64,000 nucleotides of DNA from Chamaecyparis obtusa (GCA_027943335.1 BSBK01001534.1:2689501-2753500), one strand, 5' to 3'. Positions 11,093 through 24,728 are shown, numbered from the stretch's first letter. Made by a program: numbers and translations. Notes: generated by a model from the letters alone, not told the origin.

Positions 11093-11106
11093 TTTTGCCC
11101 CTCTTT
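11093..11106 (-). other. Polypurine tract of T-C
   Basis: On the minus strand, aaagaggggcaaaa directly precedes the LTR start TGTAATACCCC. The T-D element has the same motif (caaagaggggtat, about 46610-46623) before its 3' LTR, which fixes the orientation of both elements. Confidence 0.75.
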
Positions 11107-11178
11107 GAATTGATGTGCAAGCAGCACATTGATTCAAAGAATAGTCTGAATGTGATAGTTGATGAGGTTTTTAGGATT

Positions 11179-11712
11179 ATCTCCAAAATGAAGCTTAACC
11201 CTTGGAAGTCGAGGTTAGATTGCCAAGACACCGATCAAATCAAGTTGTAGAATTATCTCCAGGATGAAGCTTGATTCTCTGAAGTCTAAGTTAGATTGTG
11301 AAGACCTAGGTCAAATTACCACTTTCGTAAGACTTTCCCTAGAACGAGGCTCAATATCTAGGAGTGAGGGTTATATTTCCCCAATACCTATTGATTAAAT
11401 GAAACATTATATAGATTTGTAAGACTGTCTCTAGAACGAAGCTTAGTCCTTCGAGACCTGGGTTAGATTGCCCAGATATCGGTAAAAGATTTTTCGAGAG
11501 CCATCTCCAAAATGAAGCTTGAATTTCAGGGATTAGGGTTAGATTGCCCCAACACCTTAATGGGGATTTTGAGAATCATTTCCAGAATGAACCTTAATTC
11601 TCAGGGATCTAAGTTAGATTTCTCAGATACCTAAAGGTATTTTGAGAACCATCTTCAGAACGAAGCTTGATTCTTAGGGATTTGAGTTAGATTGCTCAGA
11701 TACCTAACAGTA
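11179..11712. repeat. Diverged tandem array, about 75-95-bp unit, seven copies
   Basis: The core 'atctccaaaatgaagctt' recurs at about 11179, 11254, 11331, 11423, 11502, 11577 and 11647. Each copy is followed by a variant of 'gggatctaagttagattg' and 'cagatacc'. The array lies in the untranslated region of T-C, just inside its 3' LTR. Copies differ at many positions, so the array is old. No coding role is evident. Confidence 0.75.
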
Positions 11713-11929
11713 AGATGACAAGATGCAAGGCACAAAGATGCCCCTAGTGATTCAAGATAGTGGAATATCTAATTTTGACTATGAGGTATGAAAAATTGAA
11801 CATGCCCCAAGTGATTAGGACTTTTAATTTAGATTAGATTAATTTGAGAATTGATTTGAGATTCAATGATGTAATCATCCTGCCCCCTCGAGAGCGAAAT
11901 AGAAAGATGACATGCCATGATAGGTAATT

Positions 11930-14900
11930 TGTAGTACCCCACCCCTAGTCCGATTTTATAACTGAGAAGATTACTTTAGGATGATAGATTACATGTTAGG
12001 AAATCATTGAGGCATATGATTTTATTGACCCCATACTTGCATGTGTATGGTTGATGTGTTTATTTTATTTTTCTGTTTGATGTGCCTGATGTGGTTGAGG
12101 GACGAAGTCGTAGTTACTTGCTTGCGAGATCCACACGATCGGCTGATCCCTGCCATTGTCTATTATATATTTATATATGTATGTACATGCGGGTTTTGTA
12201 TGCAGGTTTGCAGGTACTGGGCATTGACTTCCCTGAATTGTCAGAATAAGCGTGCCCTGTCGCAATATCTCAAATGGTAAGAGAGGGGAGATAATACATA
12301 GATCCAAAACCCTAACCTAAGCCTAATTGTCCTAGGATTGGACAAGTATCAGTCTGACTACCCTATCTGAATTCGTCTGGTTGACAGTCATTCGTGGATC
12401 CCTTCTCTTGAGATTGTTTGGTTTTGTGTCATTTTGATTTCAATTGTTTTATTGTTTATGTGGGTGATTTTATGTGATTATTAATTTATTGATTATAGTT
12501 GAATTTAATATTAATTATGTGCCTAAGTTAATTGAGAAAATTAATCTAAAGTCAATTATTTAATTATTTGGAATTAATTGATTATTTAATTGAAATTAGA
12601 TTTAATTATGCTTGAGTGTATTATTAAATAATTAAATATTTAATTGCATGTTCTAGGATGCTTTAAATATTTAATCTATTTAATATGTATTTTAATTAAT
12701 AACATGTGCATAATTGAAAATTGAATTGTTTTCAAAAAGTCAAGTTGAGTTGTGCATATAAAGTTATTTTAATTATTAATTAGGATTTTCCTTCAAAATT
12801 CTAATTGGAGTTTGATTATAAGTTAATTGCTGAGTCATCTCTGGGATTTGCATGAAATGGGGAAATGAATCCGTAATAGGGGGAATTGCATTCATTTGGA
12901 GATTACACAATTTTTTTTTTTGAGGAGGAATTTTTGGAGAGCTTGTGTGCTTTGGATTTTGGGGATTTTGGATTGTTGTGGTTGCTTGTTGGTTTGGCTT
13001 CAATGTGCATCTGGATCGGGTGCATGTTTTCTACACAGTTTCAAATCTGCAGGTTGGATTGACTTGAGGAAGAAATTCTACTTTCAGATCTTCAAAGGGA
13101 TTTCTTTTCAGTTTCTGGCATTGGATCTGAGGTAGGATCTGAAAATCTTATTCTTTGTTTTCTGTTTGCTGTTTGATGAATTTCTGTGACTGATTAATTT
13201 CTTGATTATTCCCTTAGATCTGTATGTATTTTCTTTGTTCTAGGTATTAGAGAAAACCTTAAATCTGTTATTATAGGTTTTTATTGAAATTTAACATTGT
13301 ACCGTTATGCTGGCAAAATTTTGTCAAAAGTTGGTTCATGGTTTTCCTATAAAATGAAAAAAATCAATTTTGTTATATAGTTTTACTATAGGGTTTGAAG
13401 AAAATAAATCCCCTATGAAAAGAAAATCAAGTTGTATTAAAAACCCAATTCTGGTACAAAAATAGTTTGCTGGAAAAAAAAAATACAGTAAAAGAAAAAT
13501 ACAGACTTAATATTATAGTCAAGATAAATTTGTATTGAAAAAGAGATAGGAATAAGAATATATTCCTGTAGATTAGAATCAAAAGTTAGTGTATATTTGT
13601 TAAAAAACAAACTATATATGTATTTTTTCAATCTCGTCTTTTCATAATTTCATAATTTATTATTCTTTAAAAAAAACAAATACTATACATGCATAAAAGA
13701 TGTAATATGCATTGCTAAATAAATAAAAATAAATAAACAAACATTGTAAATTGCATTGTAAAATTAATTTTTCTTTTTAAAAAAATTAAATTGAAATTTT
13801 TAAAAAGGTAACAAGTACCTTTGGTACCTGCGCATGCAGGTACCTGCCATGCACAGGCCGTACACAGGGCACAGAAGGGAGAAGAGTGAGGGGGGGGGGT
13901 GGGGAGGCGGTGGGACCGCCATGTCCCCCCAAGTCATTTTTTTTTAAAAAATTATATTTTAAATTTTGTTTAATTTAAAATTTTATTTTATTTTAATTTT
14001 AATTTGTTAATTAATTTAATTAATTTAATTTATTAATCAAGTTTAGTTAATTTTGTCTATTTAATTAGTTTAATAATTTTTGTTAATTATTAATTAATCT
14101 TATTTAGTTGATTTAATTGTTAATTAATATAGAATGTTTAAATAAGATTTTTGAATGTAGCTTAATTAGATTTTTAATTTATTTATTTTTAGTTTGGTTA
14201 TACTAGATTGGTTTTTTAGTTTGTATAAAATGATAGTGATATTAATTTATTTAGAATAGAATTTATATTCTAATTTGTTTAAATGTATTCTTTGAATGGT
14301 TATTAGTAATTTAAGTTTACTAATTATTTGAATAAATTTTATTGAAATTCTTTTTGTTATTTAAATAAATGATTTTGTGCTACCTTATCTTTGGGAAATA
14401 TGGGTTTAGTATTGTTTATTAAATTCATTTTAATAGCATGAATTAATCTTATAATTTGTTGCTTTGGATTCGAGGAATAGGTTCAAATTTGATCCTTTGA
14501 CAACATGTATTTTGTGCAAGTGTTTAGTTTTGTACCGAAATTGGGTCTTTTTGTCTATTAAGTTCATTAGACGACGTTAGGGAATATTCTTTTCTTATGT
14601 CGATGTTGTAATGTTTATGTTAAGAATTCTTCTAGTAGGTTTATTTGTTCTCATGCTTGGATTCAATTATGTCGAATATGGAATTTAAATGCTTTTGATT
14701 AGTTTTCAATTACTATGAATGTGAGTGTGTATTCATTGTGCTTGATGTCTCTTCTAGTGTAATCTTTATGGGTTATCGAGAACTAGAAGACCTAGGGAAA
14801 AATAGAGGCCGGGGTATGTGTCAGATGATTCTATTTTCAACTATGTGTTGCTGTGTATGTACTTTTTTTATTATCACCCCTGTTTTGATCATTTGGGTTC

Positions 14901-16166
14901 ATGTTGTATTGAGTTTTACTTCATATTCTATAGAGGAGAATATGGTATTGACTTTTATGTCCAATCCACGAGATCATGTGTTTATATTCTTTTGTGAACA
15001 CTTTGAGAGTGTTTTGTGACATTATGGTTATGTGAGAACCAGTGTGTTCCTATTATTTCATGGAGCAGTCCTGAGGGACATTCTTATCACCTTGTGATCT
15101 ATGTGAGATTTGTGAGCCTAGGAGAGGTGAATTAGGTGTATCTTAGGGGAGTGGCGTACAATATGGGTTCGGGGCTCAAAAGGGGCTAGTGCTAGGGTAA
15201 CCTATTGTAAGTTGATTTAATAAGTGATAACCTAATAATAAAACTTGGGAAATAACATTAAATACAAGATTGATATTCTGGTTCCACATGGATTATGTTG
15301 AGGGTTTGAGGTCCAGAGTGGCTAGTCCAAGGTAACTCAACCTGATAGACGCTTGAGGGTCCGGGGCCTAGAGAGACCAGTCCAAGGTAACTCAAGTAGT
15401 CATCCATGTGATGACACTCCCATAGTATGTAGCCTAAGTCTCCTCCATAGTTGTTTTGCATGTATCGAATGCCTCTAGAATAGCGAGTCTTACGTATCTC
15501 TATCTTATTCACCTTGAATTAGAGAGCTTTCAGGATCCTTTCCTTAGCTTGAGCTGTTTGATGTTTGTTATCCGAGTGGGATCTATTGTTATCTCCTTAG
15601 CAAGGTGGGAGTGGACCATTTAGGTTCATGAGGTCGGGTGGTAGTGATTCTTTTACCATTTGAGATTCTGATGTTCGTGTACCAGTGCTGGATGATCCTT
15701 GTGGCAGTTGTTCCTTCTTGATCTTCATTGATGGAGTTGTGTTCTTCTTTCTCTTCTTCTTGTGATCATGTATCTTTGTATCATTTATTTAGAGATATCA
15801 TGTGTACTTCTTTTTGGTTATTGTATTACATACCCTGTGACATGTGCAATGGATGTAGGTTTATGGATACCTTATGGTACCAATTGTATTTATGTTATCT
15901 TTGATGTGATGTTGCTTTTACCTTTCATTGTTTATATGAGATTTGTAATTGTACCTAATCTAATTTAATTAATTATGTAAACGTATTCTATGTCATGGGA
16001 CCCTTGAGAGTTGTAACCTATGTTAGTTATTGTATTGTTGTGAGTAAATGGTAATTGCTTCTGCAATGTTGTTTATCTTGTATGTTAACTTTAAAAAATA
16101 ATTATTCTACAAACTTAGATGCATGTTTAGGTTAAGTTCTCCTAGGTTCCATGGTGGGGCATCACA
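11930..16166 (+). repeat. Solo LTR (4.2 kb) of the TGTAGTACCCC family
   Basis: The segment starts TGTAGTACCCCACCCCTAG and ends ..GGGGCATCACA, matching the starts and ends of the LTRs at 19773 and 25778. TAATT immediately before (11925-11929) and after (16167-16171) is a 5-bp target duplication, with no internal region between, so this is a solo LTR left by recombination. It holds a GC-rich patch at 13806-13930 with a hairpin (ggtacctgc ... gcaggtacc, 13823-13844). The surroundings are strongly AT-rich. ORFs such as the one at 12041 recur in the related LTRs only because the DNA is copied. Confidence 0.85.
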
Positions 16167-16171
16167 TAATT

Positions 16172-17175
16172 GATAGCGAAAGATTGCAAATAGAGATAAA
16201 ATCAGAGATCTAGAAGAACTCAGAACAAATTAAGGAAGAATCGAGAACATGCAAAAGCGATTTGGAGTGATCTGGAGGTCCGGTTGACCAAGTTTGACCA
16301 TGGTTGACCAAAATTAACTAGAGTTGACTTTTGATGAAAAATATGAAGAAGTTGAGAAAATGATGATGAGATGTGATTCTGTCAAGAATACGACATCAGA
16401 AGGTCGACTGCACAAGCGTCTGATCACGTCAGACTCATAAATTTTAAAATACAATTTTGAGCTATGTAGAAGTGTCAGATTTCAATTTTGATCCCAAAAA
16501 TGGATTCAGAGTGGTCGATTTAGCCAAGGGTGAAGTTTTCATGTAAAACAGAGCACTTTTGAAAATCAGGTCTAAACCTATATAAGGCCCAGAAGTGTCA
16601 TTTTCAATTCATTTGCAACCTTTGACTTTTGGTGATTTAGAGAGCTCAGGGTGAGATGGAGAGTGTACCAGTGAGATTGCACTGATTTGAGCACTCCTGA
16701 CATCACAGCCGGTCGGCGGACTATGACCCACCTGTGAGTAGTCAATAACTTAGCTTGCATTTCAAATTTTTTACGCATTTTGATAGATTTAAGTTTATTT
16801 AGGGCAGTTTTAGGAACTTTCTCGCCAAACTCCATGCGAGGAAACAGTTTCCTCACAGGAGCCCGGAAAGGTGTCTCGCACAAGAAAAGACCCAAAGAGG
16901 GCTTCCTCGTGTGGGACACCTCTGCAAGCTCACGTGAGGTGGTCGAAAATACCATGCAAGAAATACTCCTCAGGGAAGATCTCTTGTGCAAGTTGAGATA
17001 AAGGCTCACGCGACAACCAAATCCTATGCGGGAAACTGCTACAGAGAACCAAGGTTTATGCCCAAATTTGCATAGAAATAGCAATGTAGAGCATCAAAGA
17101 GTCAATCTTAGGATAGCGTTATAGCTTAAATTTTAGTTTTTCTTTGAAAAACCATCATGATTGAGGATATTGATC
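16172..17175. other. T-C internal region upstream of the antisense PMD frame
   Basis: No convincing coding frame. Positions 16286-16326 carry three TTGACC and one TTGACT in about 40 bases. Positions 16815-17040 carry repeated words of the type catgcgagga, ctcgcacaag, ctcacgcgac and tatgcggg, absent from surrounding sequence. The same words occur in the T-C leader (39385-39500 and 40825-40930). The 168-residue minus-strand ORF across 16578-17084 overlaps this word zone, and I do not consider it a gene. Confidence 0.4.
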
Positions 17176-17199
17176 ATGTGTTGTTACTTGTATTGCAGG

Positions 17200-18921
17200 T
17201 TGACTTCCCAAACATTGTGTTTCGTTCTCACCAGCCTATGATTGGGGTGATAATATGATAGCTAGATGATGTCGAGTCAACACACATTGATGGCCTAGGT
17301 TTGTCATATCTACGTGATGTACCTGATATCCAAGTAAATCATGAATTTCTGGGTGCACTGGTCAAGTGTTTCCATTCAGAGATGAACACTTTCCATTTTC
17401 CACAAGGGGAGATGACAGTGACCCCATGTGTGGAGTATGACACATAGCCTAGAGCGAGCACATTGGCACTCAGAGAGATCTTCCAGGATGATCTAGTGAT
17501 GGGACAGGTGATCCCATGGGATGACTTGATCAGCTAGTATGGTGCAGGGCATATATTGGCAGTTGTATTAGTAGCGTTCCTGGGCTGCTACTTGATGCCA
17601 GACAAAGGGCAGCATAGATTGGAGTGTGGTTGGGGTAGGATTCTATAGAGGATGTTACAACAGCCACTTGTGAGATTTGGATGGGGTCAGTGCATCTTAA
17701 CACAGATGTATCATGAGATATACGAGATTGTGTATTAGAGTTCATGGAGCATGGCTGCAAAAGTGGTGATACTACAGATATGGGCTTGGGAGCATCTTCT
17801 CATATGTAGGCCATTTCTTCATGATACTAGACAGCCATTAGAGCCTTACATATACAGGTATGATGGCCTGATGACTCAGCCTGTGCCAGATAAGATTGAG
17901 CAATGGCAAGCTCAGCTGGATGACATGGTAGAAGTGGTATGGAAACCATGGGTAGTGACAGAGGTTTGGGATGATGCCAGACATGAGATGCCACACATGT
18001 TTTGTTCACATTCTTTGATCGGTCACACGATCAATATTATTGAACGGTTTTCGCTATCACAAGTCTTGAGGCAATATGGGAGGCCACATGACATATCCCA
18101 AGAGTACTATGCCTATGCTCGCTTCACCAATGAGGTGAAGAAGGGCTGTATGGTGAGAATGGATCAGGGGCAATGTATGATAGAGGCATAGGTAGTGCCA
18201 GCTTGGGGGAATTACATGGTGGTGGTGATTGATGGGGGGATGATACTAGCATACAAGGATCATCTATTGGCACATCTGTTCCCCTGGTTCACAGATCCAG
18301 TGGGTATGGGTCAGTAGGTGGCACAATTGCTACCATAGCAGTAGGTGGCCCAGTAGTAGATACCATGATAAAGGACCTGACATACTTACATTCTTCCAAG
18401 ATCGATGGGGATAGATCCTAGTGCAGGTAGCAGTGGAGGCCAGGATAGGTTGAATAGGTAGAAGATTGTTGAGACATCACAACAGTCACTAGCCATAGAT
18501 ATATAGGATGAGACCATGCAAGATCAGGCTACACAGGGCCCCCTCCTAGAGATCAGGTCACTCAACTACAGGAGGCACTACAAAGGAGTCGAGAGAGGGT
18601 GTGATAGCAACAGAGGGAGGTGAACGATCTCCATATACAGGTGGCTATCAGAGATACCCAAGTGGTAGAGAGAGATCGAGAGATCAAAGAGCTGTGGGAG
18701 GCATTAGCAAGAGCACAGATAGACACCTGATATGAGGCCACTCAGTCAGCCTATTATTATGTTGGATATGTAGGTGCAATGCTAGAGGTAGCGGACCAGG
18801 TTCCACAATTTTCAAAGTATGCTAGGACACCAATAGTACCACAAGGACCTCCCCCACAGGTGCCACAATAGGTAGACATGCCACCTCCCCCATCTCCTCT
18901 AAGTGGCGATGGCCAGGGCTA
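17200..18921 (+). pseudogene. Plant mobile domain (PMD) protein, antisense ORF of T-C, degenerate
   Basis: One frame from about 17283 shows the PMD signature: NTFHFPQGEMTVTP, then GCYLMPDKGQHRLECGWGRIL, VRFGWGQCILTQMYHEIY, and VVILQIWAWEHLLICRP. The longest uninterrupted part is 17751-18191. PMD (aminotransferase-like plant mobile) proteins include the Arabidopsis MAIN/MAIL family and are known to occur in transposons, Ty3/gypsy elements among them. The C-terminal part (18400-18921) shifts frame. It is Gln-rich and coiled-coil-like and ends in a Pro-rich tail (QGPPPQ, DMPPPPSP). All ten in-frame stops before 18360 are TAG. The frame runs opposite to T-C gag-pol and lies between pol and the 3' LTR. 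Its role in the element is unknown; it is not translatable as it stands. Confidence 0.8.
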
Positions 18922-19006
18922 GATTAGGATTAAGAGATTATGATGTATTGTAGCCCCATTTTTTATAGACTGCGCTTGAGCAGCACCATTTTTATACTAA
19001 CACTCT

Positions 19007-19093
<87 letters not shown>

Positions 19094-19767
19094 CTCATCT
19101 TGTGGTATCATTATACTTGTGTATATTTCTTTAGATGTGTATGCTTTATGAGATGTACCCTAAATGTTTAGATGGATAGATATGAGATGTATGGCATGCA
19201 TGGATAATAATATGCACGTGTGTTTTTTATTGTTATGTATGTATGCAATGTGAAATGCAATGATGAATAAATGTAATGTATGATTTGATTTATGCTTATG
19301 ATGAATGCACATGTATATGAATAAGTAAATGTGAATGTATGTATATGGATTATGAGAATGCACTTTGATGGATGTAATGCAATGTATGTGATACTAATCA
19401 TCTCATGCGGGATATTGCAATACACGATAGATACTAACCAAAAGAATATTCTTGAAGATCGAGAGCAAGGATCAGACACTTGTGCAATCAAGGTGAACCC
19501 AAGATGTAAGATGAGAAACCTCATACAAACCTAGAAGAATACAACAAAGAGAACCACAAAGTACTACTGCAATGCAAGCCTAGAATGAAAATACAAACCT
19601 AATCTAGACACAATCCCTAGGACTTGGTTGCTAGACCCATTAGATAGTTATCATCATAGAGAGTTTGGTATCGGATGATCCCAAGGTGTCATACAACTCT
19701 CATTGATATAAAAGTCATGAGAATATGAATATGACATCAGTCTTTACATTTGTCAGAATGAGGTGTA
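18922..19767. other. T-C internal non-coding stretch with (AT)n
   Basis: A perfect (AT)n microsatellite covers about 19009-19090. It is followed by atgtatg-rich low-complexity sequence to about 19390. Nothing coding is visible. Confidence 0.6.
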
Positions 19768-21387
19768 AGCATTTTAGTACCCTGCCCCTAGTCCATTTTT
19801 ATAAAGGTTATGATTACTTTAGGATGATAGATTATATGTTAGGAAATCATTGATGCGTATGATTATACTTACCCATACTTGCATGTGTATGGTGTTCATG
19901 TATGCTTTAATATTTCTACTTGTTGTGCTTGATGTGGTTGAGGGACGGAGTCGTAGTTGCTTGTGAGATCCACATGATCGGTCGATCCCCACCATTGTCT
20001 ATTATATCTCTATACATATATGCACATGCTTGTCTCTTATGTAGGTTTGTAGGTACCGGGCATCGACTTGCCTAAATTGTCAGGATGAGCATTCCCTATC
20101 GCTAATCTCAATGGTAAAAGAGGGGAGATAATATTCAATTCCAAATCCTAACCTAAGCCAATTATTGTCCTAAAGTAGGGGACAAGATTCTGTGTTTCCA
20201 CCCTTCTAAACTCGTCCAATTGGCAAGAGTTTATAGCTATGTCCTGAGTATGAATGTGGGTCCTTAGGTCTTTTTGATTCTTTGATTTGTGGCATTTGGT
20301 GTGATTTCTATATTTAGATTATTCTAATATTGGGTGTGGTTGAAATATTTAATTAATGAGAATTAATTAAATAAATTCATCTTAGAATTATTCAATCATG
20401 AATTTAACCTTTGCTCAATTAAAATGTATTTATTAAATTAAGGGTTATTTCAGCATGTGTTATTTATGTTAACTAATTGTTTTAATTTTTAATTGATTAA
20501 AGGCATTAAGTTGCACATTCATAATTGAATGACATTGAATTAATAATATTAGTTAAAGTATGATTAACTATTTTTCAACAAAAGTCAAAGTGGAGAGGAG
20601 ACTCTAGTTCAATTGAACTGAACTATAAACTAAGAGTTGATTTTCATGCAAAGCTCTCTTGGAGTCGAGTTTGTACTCATGCATGTGAAAGGAGATTCCT
20701 TTAAGTATTGGGAGTTTTAGCCATTATTGGGGTACACAATTTTTGGAGGAGGAATTTTGGAGACAAGTTTGGAGAGATAGTTCTTAGAAAAGCTTGGAAT
20801 CTATTTTCTTCATTCTGGACATCGTTGAATCTATATAATTTGGATTGAGGTAGGTTTTGAATTTATTACTATTAATATTTTTCAGAATGCCTGTAGGAAA
20901 TTGTAGAAAGTGTCTTCCTCGTGCCTGTTGGATTTGAATGTTGAGAAGTTTTGTATGTTTATTGCAATTTGATTTGAATAGTTTCGCCTATCTATTTTGT
21001 AATTTGATGGTTTTGAGGAATCTGTAAAAATGATATTAGAAAGCCCAATTGGACTAAGGTTTTGATCTTTGTTGAAAATTAGTGTAGTAAATATTTGTGT
21101 TAAGAGAGTTTTCTTGTTATTGTGGGATATCTCTTGGTAATCATGTATTATTGTATCGATTAATATGTATATATATATATATATATATAAAATCCTGATT
21201 TGTTTTAAAAATTAAATTAACTTTGAAATTTGACTAATATTGAATTGGTTTTTAAATTAAAAAATATATATAAATAGCAAACATGAAATTTTGGTAGTTT
21301 ATATATATAAAAAAAAGGGGATGTTATTTTTTAAAAAAAAATTTGTTAAAGCGAATATTAAATTGAATAGGGTTTTAGGGCTACGAA

Positions 21388-21585
21388 CCCCCCCCAAACA
21401 TCCACACGGTAACCCATGGAAGGGTTGCCATGCGGTAGTACCCAGAGGTACTATCGCATGACAGTCCTCCCTTGGGAGGGGCTATCGTGCGGCAGTACCC
21501 AAGGGTACTATCGCACGTCAGTCCCCCATGAGGGGTTGTCGTGCAGCAGTGCCTCTAGTATTGTCACACGGTACTACGACTTTTA
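21388..21585 (+). repeat. GC-rich island with tandem hairpins in the LTR
   Basis: Inside AT-rich LTR, three units about 55 bases apart each form a hairpin. The first is 21429-21460 (14-bp arms, one mismatch), the second 21486-21517 (15-bp arms, two mismatches) and the third, weaker, 21540-21571. The same island is at 27466-27655 in the partner LTR. The core of each hairpin reads gcagtaccc ... gggtact. Confidence 0.75.
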
Positions 21586-23171
21586 TTAATTTCATTTTCA
21601 AAAGAGACTTTTTTATTAGTTGTGTATTTTATTATTATTAAGTTTTTTTTAATATTTTATATTATTAAGTTATTAAATTCTTTAATCATTATTTAATGAT
21701 TAGTTAAAATTTTTGGTAATTAATATAATCAGTTTTGTTAAATAATTTTTGTTTAAATAATAATGTTAGATTTTAAAGTATGTTTTTATATTAATTAAGA
21801 TATAATGTTTATATCTCTAAATTAAAAGGAGTTTTTGTTTAAATAAGTATTGTGTATATTTATGATTTTCTATAAGTTATTTTAGGGGCACTTTTATTGT
21901 TTGAAAGGTGTTTTGATTTAAATTTAGTAGTTGGAAGATTTAATAAATGCATGATTTTTACCTTGAAGTATAGTTGTAATTGAAAAGATGTTAGTTTTAG
22001 GAACTATGAATATGCTCCTAATTGGTAGATTATCTTTTCTTGTTGTTCGACCATATGTGTTTAGATAGGGGAATGTTTATACCTTGGATCTTATTTGAGA
22101 ATGTTAAACCATGCTTTGGACTTATATGCCATTATTTTTTATATTAAAACTAAGGGGTTAGAATCATCCATTAGAGGGTGTAAAATCCAGAGGTGGGTTT
22201 TGGTTATCTTTTTACCATGTTGTTTTCCTTGCATGCGTTGTTAGGTTGTTTAAGATGTTCTAACCCTAGGTGGGTTTGTACTTGGTGTTTTCGGGTCTTG
22301 CATGTTGGATCTTGATGTTGTGATTCATGAGTTGTGTTAACTCAAAGTTCATTTTGATCTTGTGAAACCCTAGGGTAGGTCATGTAAGTGTATATCAAGA
22401 AGTGGCTTGTAATTAGTGTCGGAGCTCGGAAGAGGCTACTAGGAGATCCCATTACAAGTAGTTTAACAAGTGATAATTAATAAACATTGGGGATTTAAAA
22501 TGAAACTAATAAGATATTATGAGCCTCGCCCATGCCTAAGTTTCTGATTGAGTTTGACTAGGATGGGAGTGAGAAGATGCTTGCCGCCTTTATGGACTGG
22601 ATATGGCATAGTTAGTACCTTGTCTACACGAGTGGTTACTAAGACCACATAGAGTCACTAGGGCACTGGGGTCTGAAGAGACTACCAGGATAACCTTAGA
22701 GTTGGCTTGTGTGATGATACTTCCTTTATGCATCTTAGGTTTCCTATGTGTTTTGGTTACCTTTGGTAGAGTATGTTTATCTTATTGTACTTTTTGTACC
22801 TTTGAGTTAGAAGCTTTCAGGATCTTTTCCTTAGCTTGTTATGTTGTTGTTTGTTACCTGAGTGGGATCTGATGTTATCTCCTCAGTACGGTGGGAGTGG
22901 ACCGTTTAGGTTTACGAGGTTGGGTGGTAGTGATTCTTTTGCCATTTGAGATTCTGACGTTTGTGCACCGAGGCTGGATGATTCATGTGGCAGTTGTTCT
23001 TTCTTGATCTTCATTGATGAAGATGTGTTCTTGTACTTCTTTCTTCTTGTGATCTTGTATCATTGTTTCAGTTTTTCAAAGTTATCATGTTGTACTTCTA
23101 TTCAGTTATTGTATTGCATACCCTACGGCATGTGCAGTGGATGTAGATTATTATGGTTACCTCATGGTGCT

Positions 23172-24432
23172 ATAATACCCCAAAAATGGGCTATAAGTTC
23201 ATTAATCTCCTACATCATCAAATCATACAAAATTGACATCAAAGTCCTAACCTAAGGCACATCTAAACATCATCGAATCATAATTGATTATCTTAAATTC
23301 TGCATCGGGGAATATTCCTAGCAATATTCTTAATTATCTTAATTAAATTTAATTTTATAATTATTTGGCAATAAATCACATTTATCCTAAAGTTTGATTA
23401 ATTGAATATTTTCATATTTAATTAATTAGATTTAATATTTGCCACTTAATTATGTAATTAAATTTAATTCTATCTATTATTAATTGTATTATTTAATTTT
23501 GACAATAAATCTAATATCATATGAATAATTGATTAAATTCTTATTTAATTAATTAAAGCGAGTTGTCATTATTTAATAATATAGTTTTTAATAAAAGTTT
23601 GATTAAATAATTGATTAACCCATAAATCAATTGTTTTATTTTTAAAAGCAGTTAAGTTGGAAATAAATCACTTTATTATTAAATTAATTCATAAATAAAA
23701 CATGCACAATCATAAAAGCAAACAACTATCAATTATCAATTAAAGCTAAACTCTATTTTGAGTTAAAACTTAGCTTTTGCATGTTTTTGTGAGTTAATTA
23801 TCCTTTATTTAAAAATAACTCAAAAATCAACCTGAGTTATTTGAGTGATTTATGGCTTTTATTCATGCACCTCCAAAGCCCTGGATTTCTATAAAAACAA
23901 GGCTCGGCTCTTCATAATTCATCTCTCAATCATCTCGCAAATTGCAAACTTACTCTACAGGAATCATAGCATATCAGATTTAGAGAATTTGCACAATTGG
24001 AGCTTGAAAGAATCAACTTGCGAATTCAAAGCTTTGTGAGATCAATTTCAATTGCATAGTTTTCATATCATAGCATAGAATTTCATAGCTTTGCATATCA
24101 TTGTTAGATAGATCAATTCATAGCATATCAATTTCATCTAGCATAGATTCATATCAGTTTTTATCATTCTTATTGCATAGAAAATATAAAAAATATAGAT
24201 TAATTGCATTCAATTTCATATCTAGATCAATTGCATTCAAATCCTTCATTTAGGTGTCGTCTAGGTCACTGATCTCAATTACAATCTGAGAACATTAATC
24301 TCGCACCTATTAGAAGGTAGTAAATCGCTTGGTTAGATAGCTTTCAATTTTGCATGATTTGATTATAGCTAACCTCTAATGTTTTACTGAAGTGTTGTGT
24401 CTACAGATCAGGTACAATTTTCACACACACAC
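23172..24432 (+). repeat. Solo LTR of a Tat-like element nested in the 5' LTR
   Basis: GTGCT occurs at 23167-23171 and 24433-24437 and brackets a 1,261-base insert missing from the partner LTR. The insert begins ataataccccaaaaatgg, like the T-C LTR start TGTAATACCCC, and ends in a cacaca run like the T-B LTR. A TATA-like tataaaaa followed by caaggct is at 23890. There is no internal region, so it is a solo LTR and the youngest event in this branch. Confidence 0.85.
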
Positions 24433-24728
24433 GTGCTAATTGTATTTATGTTATCATGTTTATGATGTTGTATTTATCTTTTAGTTGTTCTCTTGGGATT
24501 CATAATTATATCTTATCTAATTTAATTAATTAACTCTTTCGTAATCTACGTCAAGGAACCCTTGAGAGTTGTAACCTTTGTTAGTTGTTTCTTTTTGCTA
24601 TGCTTTGTTTCTGCATTGTAAGACTTTGATGTTGTTGAATGTTAACACTTTAAAAAAAGAAAATTATTTTGCAAACTTAGTAGCATGTTTAGGTTAAGTT
24701 CTCTTGGGTTCCCTGGCGGGGCATTACA

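Larger units (their letters stand above)
19773..24728 (+). repeat. 5' LTR of a non-autonomous element, carrying a nested solo LTR
   Basis: It starts TTTAGTACCCTGCCCCTAG (the first bases have mutated from TGTAG) and ends ..GGCGGGGCATTACA, followed by a primer site (ttggtatcagagc, 24730-24742). It matches the LTR at 25778-28913 along its length, roughly 95% by eye. It retains about 550 bases near 22210-22830 that the other copy lacks. It is lengthened by a Tat-type solo LTR at 23172-24432. AGCAT precedes it (19768-19772) and follows the 3' LTR (28914-28918). Confidence 0.9.

Noticed and set aside
16578..17084. 168-residue minus-strand ORF, the longest in its neighbourhood, considered as a gene.
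   Set aside because: It overlaps the repeated-word zone of T-C. Its Arg/Ser/Leu-rich composition follows from those words, and no domain is recognisable.
19160..19524. Minus-strand ORFs rich in His, Ile and Tyr at 19160-19524.
   Set aside because: They are low-complexity products of the atgtatg/(AT)n-rich stretch, with no independent coding evidence.
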